Assembly (NCBI GenBank): GCA_029379385.1
Contig: CM055617.1
Coordinates: 5,084,001 to 5,148,000, forward strand
Origin: Quillaja saponaria
Lineage: Eukaryota > Streptophyta > Magnoliopsida > Fabales > Quillajaceae
Direction of reading: 5' to 3'
DNA: 64,000 nucleotides
Part shown: piece by piece, positions 48,576-59,460 of the stretch
How the letters are laid out: each line of letters begins with the position of its first letter
Numbering within the stretch: position 1 is the first letter of the stretch
Translations under genes and position numbers: made by a program
The notes under the pieces: generated by a model
The model's database searches: none
Seen by the model: the letters and a program-made list of their open reading frames with translations, nothing else
Told to the model about the DNA's origin: nothing

Positions 48576-51500
48576 CTACTCTAACAAGCGTTTGTACTTG
48601 CACCAAGCAATAGCAATCACATACAAGAATATGCTTCCAGTGGCGCTGCCACCCACTGTCCAAAGGAACTCTTCCATCCCCGCTTGTTTATCATCAAACA
48701 GATCGATATTAATGTTCATACCAAAAATAGCAGCCACAACAACAAAGGCGCTAACTACCAGGGTTGCTGTTGTCAAAATGACCCCCATTTGCAGGAGATG
48801 GTTTTGTTTGTCATCCAGCATTATGTTGATATAGTCTTCAGTGTCATCCACATACTCCCTCAGCTTCAGTGAGACAATCAATGAAAAGGCAGAGTAAATA
48901 GCAGTGAGAAAGAAGGAATTTTACCATTCAAATACAATTTATATGTTATTATGTTTCAGATTATTAAATGGATTTGACAAATGCATTTTTTGTTTCTTTT
49001 TCTTTTACTTGGTGCAAGATTTAAACCTGAGCGGTGAGAACTGCTCTTCGCCTCAATCTGCCAATCTGCTTGTTTTAGTATTTACAAGTAATTTTTTCAA
49101 GTCCTAGTTAAATTTAACAGCCCTAATACTCCAGCATTTCAGAATTCAGCCACAAACCTGTCCTTGCAAGAGTTTTAACATCTTCCAAATTATGCTTCGA
49201 AATAGAGATCTTGCTCACATTCTCTGATGGACAGTGGGCTTCATTCAAGGTTTTTAGCAGTATTCTTCACATGAAAAGTGCTCCTCTTTCTGGTGGAACT
49301 TCCTACAGGATCCCTCTAGCTACTTAGAATCTAGAACCTTGTCTATCAGAGCACCTGGAATCCTTCCAAGTTGACATTCAAAATTTGAAATAAAAAGTTG
49401 CGTACGATTTCTGTTTTGTTTTACTATTTCAAAGAACTGCTTCTTTGCCAAACAAGCCTGTAGTTTATTTCCCTTCGGTCATAACAGTCATGTTTGATGT
49501 ACAACTATAAGAATCATGCTCCACGAGCAAGGACTAAAGGGCAACTACATGAAAGCGATGGAAATATCTGTTAGGATTTTCTGGTATGTAATGTCAAGTT
49601 GTTCCAGAAAGATCATGAATGCAAAAAGGGTCTAGCAAAGAAAAAGTATATAGTAAGAACTGACAGATATACTAAAGTGCATACCGTGGATAATTTGTTT
49701 AGCGTGCCATCAATTTGCACAAAGTATGCTTCCAAGAGCATCTCAAGCTCATCTACATCAAGGTGCTTGCCTATAGCACTGTGAGTAGTACTAGTATGGG
49801 TTCCATGGCTGTGCGTGCTGAGTGATTTTGGTGCTCCAAAAACTTGATCTTGGTTGTTAGAAGTTTGAAGGTCACCTTCGAAGCCAATAGAAACTCCACC
49901 AGCTTCCAATGAGATATCAGCAGGCATCCTGATAAAATATGCAATTGGACGTTTTAAGTGGTAACAACCAGTAAAAAGAAAAGACATTCCTATGATCAGA
50001 TTGCTAGGCAAATTTCAACTTGCCTGTCGTCCCTTCCAGATCGAATAACTTCATCATCCATGTCATCTCTGTCATTCACGGATGAAGCAGAAGAGTTTTC
50101 AAGGTTTTGCTGAACTAACTTTTCTGTTAGATACATCTCAGCCATATCTTCATCATCATCTAGCAAGTGTTCTAACTCATCCCTTACCTTAAAATAAGTA
50201 TGTTTGCATTATCAACAAAAATTACACAGAAGGGGTGGGAGCATATAAAGCAAGTGAGCAGAGAGAATAGTTCAGTTGATGATGTAAATTACAAATAAGT
50301 AAGGCAGAGAAGTAGTTGATTATTTGAAACACTCAACCTTCTGAACACGACCAGTTATTGTAACTGAGCGGCTTTTAATTTGTCGTACACGTTCCAAATT
50401 GAGAGTACTAATTTTTGAAGTTAGTTTATCTAAGGCGGGATGAGCCTCCTGCTCCAATGTCTTTGCCTGTTGAAAAGACAACAGAAAGCAAACAATTAAA
50501 GATTAAAACAACAACTACTCAACAAAATTGAGAAATATTAATAAACAAGAAGGATTTATACTTCGGTTTCTAAGCAACTGCAAGCAGCCTCAAGGCATGC
50601 TTCCAATGCAACAAACTCAAAAGGAAGATCCTTCAATTCATCTTGATTCTGCAGAACTTGTTTCCCCTCATCCTTACATTCCCTGTCTTGATTCTGGATC
50701 TGTAGAAATCCTATGGAAGAATTACGAGGACTAACAGCCCTTGACTGTGGCTCTTCTAAATCATAGAAATTTGTCCAGTTTGAATCATCACAATTCCCCT
50801 AGGAATACACATAAAAAGAAATCGCATGTAAAGGATTGGAAAACTGAATCCTCCAGATTCTTAAGCACTAAAGATTTTTATTAACTTAAGACTTAAGAGA
50901 TCTATTAACTTCAAGAAGGAAGGGACAATAATTCATAACTGAGTGTCTGAGAAGGAAAAGAGGATGCCGAGATGGTGCAACACTGGTAAGTTTATGACCA
51001 TAACTTGCGTAATCAAGACAGAATATGCAATAAAATGGAAAAAATGACCTACCCATATTAGTCAGTAGAGCAATCAATAAAGAGAAGCAAGGATTCTTAC
51101 TTCAAAGACAAACACAAAGATTTAGAAGGGTTTTATTTGGCTTTAAATTGGAAGAACACAAATTCCACATTGCTGACTTCAAAAAGTCTATTTAATCATG
51201 TTTCAATGTTTATTTTGGGGTTAACACCCTGCTAGACTCACTCAGATGAATGTAACTTAGATCAGAATCAAGTTGAACCAGTTCTGATCAACATTAAGCA
51301 TCCAAACGAATCTTACTTACTACCTTGTGATCAATTTAACCATATTTTCACAATTACTTTACATTCTTTACTTCCCTTAGACATAGATAATTATGCCTCC
51401 CCAGTCATAAACTGCCAAAGTGTGTGCCTCAATTTCTACAAACCAGTAGACACATACAGAGAGAAACAATTTAATACTGAAAAACCGTTGCATCAAATGA

Positions 51501-52123
51501 ATAAAATTAGACTCGAATACTTGAATTGACGAACTTCAAATAAATCAAACAAACTACAAAGAATTTATTGATAAGCAGAAACTAGGAAAACACAGAGACT
51601 CAAGAATAACAACAGTATAGGGAAGGAAAAAGAAATCCTCTGTAAGCAGTCTAAGATATATAAGGAGAACACGAGACGGAACCTGAGGTTTAGAAGTAGT
51701 GGCTAGGTGGTGACGAAGAAGCCGTCTCTGAAGTTCCTCAACGAAGGGAATCACAGCTGGGTCCCTTGAATTCAGTAGCAGAACCTCTTGGGCAGTAATT
51801 ATGGCTTTGATATGCTCCAAATTGATCACAATTGCTCTCTCACGACCCAGAACTGTGGATGGGTAGGAGAGGAGAGGGTCTAGGATCCGGAGGTCCCGGG
51901 CAGGTAGGCCAGTTCTGCGCATGATTGCGTGCTTGCCAGCCTCTATCACCTGGGCATGGCCGGTGGCATCTATCAGAAGCCATGGTCGTATTCCAGTCCC
52001 CTTCTTCCGAAGTCCACCAGCAATAGGGATGCCGAGTCCAGAGGATATGGGTCGGGTCGAATCCGGGTCTTCTTTGGCAGTGGAAATGCCAGGCTTTGAT
52101 AGGTAAGGAAGATGACCCCTCAT
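48576..52123 (-). CDS. MRS2: MRS2/MGT-type magnesium transporter
   Basis: Six exons (minus): 51683-52123, 50562-50798, 50338-50466, 50024-50187, 49685-49928 and 48576-48863, 1503 nt, 500 residues in phase. It is a CorA-superfamily Mg2+ channel that forms pentamers with a large cytosolic domain and two C-terminal membrane helices. The signature GMN triplet is at the end of the first helix ([19 protein letters not shown]), and the second helix follows ([16 protein letters not shown]). The core has [59 protein letters not shown] and [17 protein letters not shown]. The sequence most resembles MRS2-3 (MGT4) in my memory. The intron after the fourth exon starts with GC: AG then GCAAGTT at 50024/50023. 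A GT alternative four bases on would bring in a stop. No plastid or mitochondrial presequence is evident, so endomembrane or plasma-membrane location is likely. Confidence 0.94.
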
Positions 52124-52230
52124 GGGTTTGAGAGCTGGTGTCTGTCAGTGGTTGTCTATCCCAGTGGCTGATAGCATTCACCGGATTGAGTTGTGGTAGT
52201 CTCACAGACCACTGAAAAGAAAAATGGTTG

Positions 52231-52240
52231 CTTTTATATA
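52231..52240 (-). promoter_or_regulatory. Putative TATA box of MRS2
   Basis: TATATAAAAG on the minus strand, about 110 bases upstream of the ATG at 52123. Good core-promoter match and spacing. Confidence 0.5.
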
Positions 52241-54325
52241 ATTTATCTTTTTTCACTGAATTTTGTACTAATCTAATTTTAGGTTTGGTAACTCACTTGT
52301 TAAAAATATTTTTACTTGAATCACATATTTTTACATATTACTTGCTTGTCATGAAAAATAAAAATTTCTCTATTTCTACATCAAAACGTATTATCATTTA
52401 CTTTTATATATTACATAGATATTTGGGTGATAGATATTTTAGAGGGCATAAAAATTTCATAAAATTTTATTTTAATTTAAAATTTTATCTTTAATAAATT
52501 AGATAAATAATTAATCGAAATGTGACATGATCTAAGACAATGATCATTGAAGTCTTAGCAAAAAAAAAAAAAAAAAACACAATGAAAATATAAATACACA
52601 AGTTGAGACCGAGCAAACAAGTTGAATAGAAGCAATCTAGGAAATTCTTTTAAAGCATGGCTTCAATTAAAGGGAATAGTGGGCAAACCACCTATCCAAC
52701 CATGCAAAGCTAAAGTATTAAATTAGCGGACCACTTTTACCAAAGCTTATGACAAGTCATCTTGGGAATTGGGATTACCAATCTCAATTTTTTAATACAT
52801 TAATATGTACCTCGGGGTTGCTTAGTTGTCTCTTTCTTTGTCACATATGTGATTAGATTGCAAAACCATCGGGAGACCTACTTTACTTAATAATTTAATT
52901 TTCTTTTGTAGAGTTCGTTTGAATTAGAGAAAGTCATGATATAAAAAGTAAATTTGTATATAAATTATAAAAATTAATATTAATTTATTTTGTTATAAAT
53001 TAAATTATTTTTTGTAGTTTTAATTTTTAATTATTTGTTTATCCTAACTAAACTATTTTTTATTTTATTTTAATTATAATAAATAATATACTCAAAAGAA
53101 GTACTTTGAGAGGAATAAAAATTTGAAAAATGAGAAGTAAATTGAGAATGGTGTAAAAATGGTGGGAGAATAATGATCTTTATAGAGTTGGAAATAAGAA
53201 GAAAAAAAAGTCAAAATAAAAAAGTCAAAAAACTAAAAAATTTGACCGTTGAGAATGGGACAAGAAGGGCAAGATGAAGGGCAAAAAAAACAAGTAAAAA
53301 GAAGTGAGTCTGCCTCTTAGAACTAGCCGCCTGAGACAAGTGAGACGCGACGATCCAAACGGGTCATGAGTGATTAATTGATGTATCTTATAATGAAGAA
53401 TAATTTTAAAATATTTTATTATTAAATTTGTATGATAAATTATTAAGTTATTTAAAAAATTCCAATTTGTACTTAATCAAGAATTATTTAATTATTTATA
53501 TATTATAACACCTATGTGAGAGAAGAAATTAATTAAAGAAAGATATGGCTAAACCTTCTTTAGGCTTGTACTTTGGTGCTGAGGCTCCAGCTCCCTATAC
53601 ACAAGAAAGACATAATAAAAGAAAGGATAAGAAGATAAATGGGTTATCTTCCATTTGATAGATAGCAAAGAAGAAAGGAAAAAAAAAAAAAAAAAAAGGA
53701 GAGATTTATGACATGCCTTAATAGTAGCATAAGGCAGCTCATTTCAAATTTTATTTTCTTTTAGCATGAGTATCTAAGGTCTAATCTCGTTTGGGTCTAT
53801 GAAATCCTAAGGTTAGGACCCTCTCAAAGATGTGCCTCCAAGATTCCAATCTTTGTTCTCATCATAGAGTTGCACTTCAGTACTGAGTATCTTATCCAAG
53901 TTTAAGTGCCCACATATGAAACAATGCCTTCATTAAGGGTCTATTTGGAGAAGGAATTTTTAGGAGAAGAAAAAGGTAATTAGAGTAATTCATTTTTACA
54001 GATTTATATATAGAATAAAGTCATCGATTTTTAGAAAGAAATTTTATTTTTATTAAAAAAATTAGTGACACTGTCAAACATATTATTATGGTGAAATGAT
54101 AAAATTTTATTTTAGTTGAGAGTAATTGTGTTATTGTAAAAAATTTGAACTAATTCACAGTCATGCATTTGATATTTTAAAAGAGACTTTGACTAATCTA
54201 GTTTCCTATCCCTCCATTATATATATATATATATATATATATATAGCCTTCATTTTTTTAAGTTGTATTATATATTTACATTGTATTAGTTGAACTTCTA
54301 CAGCAAAACTCTTTTAACTGAAGGC
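52241..54325. other. AT-rich spacer between MRS2 and the Ala/Val-rich ORFs
   Basis: Contains poly(A) runs near 52560 and 53678, and long AT-rich stretches without exons. Nothing recognisable as a gene or transposon. The last 200 bases, with an (AT)n run, are homologous to the region upstream of the second Ala/Val-rich ORF. Confidence 0.5.
54219..54245. repeat. (AT)n microsatellite
   Basis: About 27 bases of alternating AT, roughly 80 bases upstream of the first Ala/Val-rich ORF. It occupies the place of a TATA element; the paralogous copy has the shorter CTATATATATGG at about 55581. Confidence 0.9.
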
Positions 54326-54538
54326 ATGGCTTCTAATTCTAAAATTTGTCCATTTGTGGCAGCGACTACAGCAGTGGTACTGGCACCAGTTGCAGCAATG
54401 GCGATGGCACCAGCAGTTGCAACGGTGGGTGCAGCGTTGGTACCAGCAGCACCAGTGGCCATGCCAGTGGCAGCTGTGGCTGTTACGGCAGTGGCAGTGA
54501 AAAAGTTGTCTGAGTTGGGTATAATTAAAGGCAAATGA
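54326..54538 (+). CDS. Small Ala/Val-rich hydrophobic protein, copy 1
   Basis: A 70-residue single-exon frame. It starts MASNSKICPFVAATTAVVLA and is then almost entirely Ala, Val, Pro and Met up to about residue 58, with no strongly charged residue. It ends with the basic tail VKKLSELGIIKGK. One long or two short membrane-spanning segments are possible. I do not recognise the family. A homologous copy with flanking homology on both sides lies 1346 bases downstream, which supports it being a duplicated unit and probably a gene; low-complexity composition alone would be weak evidence. It is read on the plus strand because both flanks and the ATG align with copy 2. Confidence 0.5.
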   Translation: MASNSKICPFVAATTAVVLAPVAAMAMAPAVATVGAALVPAAPVAMPVAAVAVTAVAVKKLSELGIIKGK

Positions 54539-55671
54539 CTCAGCTTTAGACTGCAAAAAAGGTTTAGAACTGAGTTTAAGAGGAAATAAGAAAGAAATTA
54601 ATAATTATTGATGGACATGGAGCTATTATAGGTTTTGTACTTACTCCTTCTGTACTCTTGTTGCTGCTTAATGGTGCACAACATTTTAACAGTCTTCTTC
54701 TTACCCCTGACTCTTCTAACATCTTCAACACATTTCACATTATTTGGATCAAGAATTACACATTCACCATGGCAGCTTTCTTTGACAGAGGTAAAAATCA
54801 TTCAACCTAATTAACAGGTATTTTCATATATGTTTGTGTATCAGTCCTTGTGATATAAGGGACACATGATAAGCATACTCCACTCTTGAATACACATCCT
54901 TGAACTGATCTGTAATCGGGTTACTGAGCAAGCAACTCTAATGGAAATTTTATTAATTCATTATCCATGACCACATTGAAACAGAACTAATAAGCCATAC
55001 TGGTTTTTCAATTAGATTGCATACTACTTCTTACTTTTAGATTGATTCCAGACTCATTGTTACCTGCAAGAAACAAAAAACAGAATTTGAAATGAGACTG
55101 TATAAGCTTGAAAAGAAATTTGGTTGAAGGGAAGCTATTTGGACAAATAAAACCCACAACTTAAACAAGTGGGACAAGTAAAAGTGGAAAAATACTAGAA
55201 AAAATAAGCCAACTTTTCAGTAGAAAAAAATAAAAAATAAAAAAATTATATATATATATATATATTGTTTTTGTGCCAACCATTTGTGGAGGTTTCTTTT
55301 CTTTTTGTTATTTTTTTTTCTTCTTGTAACGGAAGAGATGATAAAAGAGCATAGATTCTAAGATACATGGAAGGCTTATCATTGTCAAAGTTTGAATCTT
55401 AGATTTCGATGATTAATTGTCAAATGAATACTTAATATTGTAAAAGCTTTTTGAGAAACTCTTAAAGTTCTAATTCATAGTCATGCATTTTGCATTTTCA
55501 AGAATCTAGATGCATGTAAGTTCTTAATGATGGTCACTGATATCGAAGAGACCTTGGCTAATCTAGTTTCCTATCATTCACTATATATATGGCCTCCATT
55601 TTGATAAATTGTATATTGAAACAAACTGTACTAGTTTGAGCTTTGATAGCAAAACTCTTTGAATTGAAGAC
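54539..55671. other. Region between the two Ala/Val-rich ORFs
   Basis: 54539-54660 is the 3' flank of copy 1, and about 55470-55671 is the duplicated upstream flank of copy 2. Between them there is AT-rich sequence with (TA)n at about 55248-55266. No other gene is seen. Confidence 0.5.
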
Positions 55672-55818
55672 ATGACTTTTATTTGTCAAGTATTTGAGGC
55701 AGTGGCTACAGCTGTTGCAGCGGTGGCACTACCAGCAGCAATGGTGGCACCAGTTCTTGCGCCTGTGCTCACGACAGCGGCAGCTGTGGCTAGTGGCAGT
55801 GATCGAAATACAGAATAA
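55672..55818 (+). pseudogene. Small Ala/Val-rich protein, copy 2, frame-shifted
   Basis: Homologue of the 54326 ORF. It opens MTFICQVFEAVATAVAAVAL and stays Ala/Val-rich for about 40 residues. An 8-base deletion relative to copy 1 (after GTGGCT, at about 55792) then shifts the frame, giving SGSDRNTE and a TAA at 55816. The conserved downstream sequence encoding the basic tail (TTGGGTATAATT...GGCAAATGA) is still present but out of frame. Length is 48 residues against 70. Either a decayed paralogue or a shortened variant without the basic tail. Confidence 0.5.
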
Positions 55819-57428
55819 TGTGTCTAAATTGGGTATAATTATATAGGCAAATGACCCATCTAGACAGCAGAAAGGTTTAGAACTAAGTACGTGAAGTTGA
55901 GGAAGTAATAATTTAGTAATTGTGAATGGATATTGTGCTATTATAAATTTGGTCCTCCAGGTGCAAGCTACTTGTTTCTTCATGGAATTTTAATATAATA
56001 CTATAATACTAATCGTTTGGTCATCCAAGTTATTAAATAATAATCTGGTCCTTGCTCAAGCCAGAAAGTTGAAGATTTTGATAGGGTTAGAGAAGGAAGG
56101 AGAGAATGAATTAACATCAACATCAGTTTTCCCCTGAAATATATGACTATTGACTTCTCTCAACCAAAGGTGAAATATAATGTATCAGTTACAGATATTA
56201 GCTGAGGTGGTGCCATGTGATGGAATTCGTCAATTAAGATGTTGCTGATCCATCTAAATGCCTTTTGTTTGAGATTTTCTTCTCTGATTTTAGGATACCT
56301 GTTTTGCCATGTAACTATGAATCTCGCAGATCTCCTACTAACTTTCATATTCTTTTTAAAATATAATTAATACTCGGGTGCTTTGCACCTTATGGTATGT
56401 TATTGAAAACTACATGTTAACTCTTGTCATAGGTATCAAATTTGTTTAACGCTTTGGAGTTCTCCCATCGCGCTTGGCAGGATATTATGGTTCATTCTCC
56501 AAACTTCAGCTGTTGACCTGCCACGAGAATATATTTTCTGCGATTTTGAGCACCATTAGGTCAATGTCTTATTTGCCTTCCTGTCACAGATTTCCTCTAC
56601 TTCTCATTAAGATCGTTCAACGGTTATATTTCTACCGTCATGTGCTCTTTCTTACTCAATGGTTATATGTCTACGCTATGTGCTCTTTCTTACTCAATCT
56701 TAGATGTATCACAAACTCAACTAGATCATACACGAGAACCGACCTTGACCTGTGAACAGAACTTATGAACCAGAACTGTATTTAAGAATTGATTTTAAAA
56801 AAAAAGAAAAAAAAAGCAAATGTTATAAAGTAGTAGATTATGAGGAGTTTTTTTAACTATGGTATAGATATATTTTTCCTACTCTGAGAAATGACATGTA
56901 GCTACCACGTTTACTTGTTGCATAATTGTAGCTTGTAGGTATGTAGAATACAGTAAATATATATTTTAGTCTTTTTAAAGTCTAATAAAAGATTCCATAT
57001 TTAGTAGGCAATATGAATATTATAATATTGGTAGTTGTATAATACAATAAAGGATGTAATTATGATTGCCCCTAAATCCATGGCATGTTTCCACTTGGAC
57101 CTTGTTCTTAATTTTAAATATTTGAAAAAAGAATAAGAAAACAATTTAGATAAAAAAAAAAGGGGGCAGTTTGTGTATACTAAATTATGTGTCGGTGTAT
57201 GTCGTCAAAAATATAAGTGATGACAGCAAGCCTAAGAGAGTAAACAAATGAAGTCAAAAAATAACGGCTGATGGCAAGGTTGGTGATTAAATGGAAAAAC
57301 AAGGCTGTTTGTTCAGAACTAATATTATCAATAAAACTATAAAAAGAAAGGTTTGTCAAATCTAAAGCATTACAATTCCAGAATTCCAGAATTCCAGAAT
57401 TGAATCAGATCCATTAAGTGTGATCATC
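55819..57428. other. Spacer before the small basic protein
   Basis: 55819-55970 is the 3' flank shared with copy 1. The rest has no supported exon; open frames at 56160-56348 and 56474-56755 lack codon-like structure and known motifs. 57374-57397 holds three head-to-tail copies of AATTCCAG in the leader of the next ORF. Confidence 0.45.
57374..57401. repeat. Triple 8-bp repeat AATTCCAG
   Basis: Three exact tandem copies plus AATT, about 30 bases upstream of the ATG at 57429, probably in the leader of that small gene. Confidence 0.9.
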
Positions 57429-57614
57429 ATGGCGAATCAATTGGAGAAGCTGGTGGAGTCTATAAAGTGGAAGGTCCGGTCACTGAAGAAATCAAAGAAG
57501 CCTTACATAAAAATGGATAAGAGTGCAAGTGTGAAGGTCGAGATCCGTAGCAGAAAAGCTCGCAAACTCATCGACAAGACCTTGAAGGTAGCTGATAGCC
57601 CAGGAATGACTTAG
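57429..57614 (+). CDS. Small basic Lys-rich protein, unknown function
   Basis: A 61-residue single-exon frame starting MANQLEKLVESIKWKVRSLK. It continues with a Lys/Arg-rich stretch (KKSKKPYIKMDKSASVKVEI, then RSRKARKLIDKTLKV) and ends ADSPGMT. Strongly basic, no signal peptide and no Cys. The second half (MDKSASVKVEIRSRKARKLI) gives the impression of a conserved plant peptide family that I have seen without a function. The A at -3 and the purine-rich codon pattern support translation. What it binds is unknown; its charge would suit a nucleic-acid or acidic-protein partner, but that is a guess. Confidence 0.6.
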   Translation: MANQLEKLVESIKWKVRSLKKSKKPYIKMDKSASVKVEIRSRKARKLIDKTLKVADSPGMT

Positions 57615-58613
57615 ACTAACATAATCATCATCACTTACTAGTCTTCTTTTCTAAGATATATATAGAATAAAGCTTGCCTTTCTGGGTTCTGCAATTCATC
57701 AATAAAACGACAGTGGCGTGGCGTCGGTTAGGACGACAAGAAAAATGGGGGAGACTATAGATGAGATGAACGACACGGAACACGTGGGTTGATGGTTTGG
57801 GGAAGCAGGCAAGCAGAGGCCTTGTCGTCTCTCACTGGATGCACATGATCTTCATGTCATTGTACAGTTTCATTCATTACGCCTTTTGCTTTCATTTTAT
57901 ACTAGATCTCCAAAATTAACTTTTTCTTTTATTAACATGTGCACCGCTGTGTTTTTCTTTTTATATTTTCTTTAGAATGATACCATTTACTATGCTCTTG
58001 TACATTTTATTTTATTAATTATTTTCTTCACATAAGTGTTTCGATTTTGGCCTACCCTTAATGATTTTATATATTTATATTTTGAAACTTATGTCATTTA
58101 CTTAGCTTAGCAAACCAAATCGAACTTCTTTTTTTTTTTAGTTTTTAATAATTGAATATTTTGGTTTGCTTATTAAACTTTTTCAATCTTAATAGAAAAT
58201 CGAGCCAAAATACATATATATTCTTAGTTTTTTGTTTTTTTAAACTCAACCAACTACAATCGAATCTAAACTTATTGGTTCGGTTGTAACAATATCAAAA
58301 TAGTCAAATATAAATTGAAATTAAATTTTGATTATATAAACTCGTCAAAATCAAATTAAATCGAATCGAATTCGCTAACTTGATGATTAATTTAATATAC
58401 CTATTTATTTCTGAGAGAGAAGTCAACAATTATCACAAACCCATTAACCCTCACACTTTAAACGACACATCTATCTGCGGCTCGGCCTCACTACTGAATT
58501 CAGCAAAGCTTTCAATTTTCTGCTTCTTTGAGAATATTCCAAATTGTTTGCCACTTAATTCCTCTTATTTTATTGTAACTGTAAACAATGAGGAGGCTGA
58601 GCAATGTAAGATC
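57615..58613. other. Spacer and leader before the interrupted small gene
   Basis: 57615-57950 is likely 3' UTR of the basic-protein gene. 58060-58380 is AT-rich with repeated words such as AATCGAA and GGTTCGG that look like remnants of a low-complexity transposon end. 58400-58613 is probably leader of the next gene; it contains a 12-codon upstream ORF at 58588. Confidence 0.4.
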
Positions 58614-58958
58614 ATGCACTATATAATGACACCCATTAGGATTCTAAGCAAGGCATGGGACTTTTACATAAAGTGTATGGAGAATTGTGATGGAAGGATT
58701 GGTTATGGAGGTGGCGCTGAGTTGCCCTGCTGCTCACTTTTCAAGATTGCCCAAGAGTTTCAGTGTCAATTCAAGCATGCAGCTAGTGATCATGAATAAC
58801 TGAGGGAGCTTTTGGGAGCAATGCCAAAGAGAAATATGGAGAATATGCAAATACAAGTACGAATTGTGAGGCAGAGGCAGAGGCACAGACAGCCTAATAT
58901 GGGATTTAGGTATAAAGGAATGGGAAGGAGTCATTACAACTATACTAAATCCTCATAA
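58614..58958 (+). pseudogene. Small plant-specific gene interrupted by a TAA
   Basis: The frame from ATG 58614 reads MHYIMTPIRILSKAWDFYIK, then CMENCDGRIGYGGGAELPCC, and stops at TAA 58797-58799 after 61 codons. The same frame then continues without a stop for 52 more codons (LRELLGAMPKRNMENMQIQ, ending GMGRSHYNYTKSS) to TAA 58956. The opening resembles a plant family of unknown function with PIR.LGKARDFYV.SM..CA.R..YG, and that family has an LRELLRAAS-like segment just where the stop occurs. A single substitution such as GAA to TAA explains the break. Alternatively the gene may have been shortened and still be functional. I give no function. Confidence 0.5.
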
Positions 58959-59460
58959 GACTAAAAATAAAAGACACCATGCAAATATTGAAGTTCCATG
59001 GACGTTCTGCTGGGAAACAAACTTCATAATCACCATAAGATGTTGATAACAGTATATAACAATTCTTAGAGATTCAACACTACAGATCAAAGATCTGAAA
59101 ATAATTATTTCTCAGTGAAGTTTGAAGCAAATTGTGCATAAAACGATTCCTCTTAGAAAAACAAGCAAAAGGATTTATCACATAGGCAATTCGAAATATA
59201 CTTACTATTAACCCATACCATTTAGCACTTCTCATTCAATGAGAATCTTTTAATTCAGGTGAAGCAATCATGAAAATGCTATCATCCCCACCATGTCAGT
59301 CAATCTGAAACAGTTATTTGAATGCTTCCTATATTCTACAATCGGAGATGCCTTTGAGTTTATATGGTTTATCCTAAAGATGCATCCCATCTAACATATC
59401 AGTAAAATAAAGCATTTTGTATACATTGAAGATGAACATGCATGACTACCTGCAACAGTA
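58959..59460. other. Spacer between convergent genes
   Basis: Tail-to-tail region between the interrupted small gene (+) and the RsmE gene (-). Presumably both 3' UTRs. No exon seen. Confidence 0.5.

Noticed and set aside
48592..48872. Plus-strand frames opposite the last MRS2 exon
   Set aside because: Antisense shadows of the membrane-helix exon.
54298..54556. Two minus-strand Ala/Thr- and Cys/His-rich frames over the Ala/Val-rich ORF
   Set aside because: Repetitive GC-rich codons leave all frames open. The plus frame is preferred because the ATG and both flanks align with the second copy.
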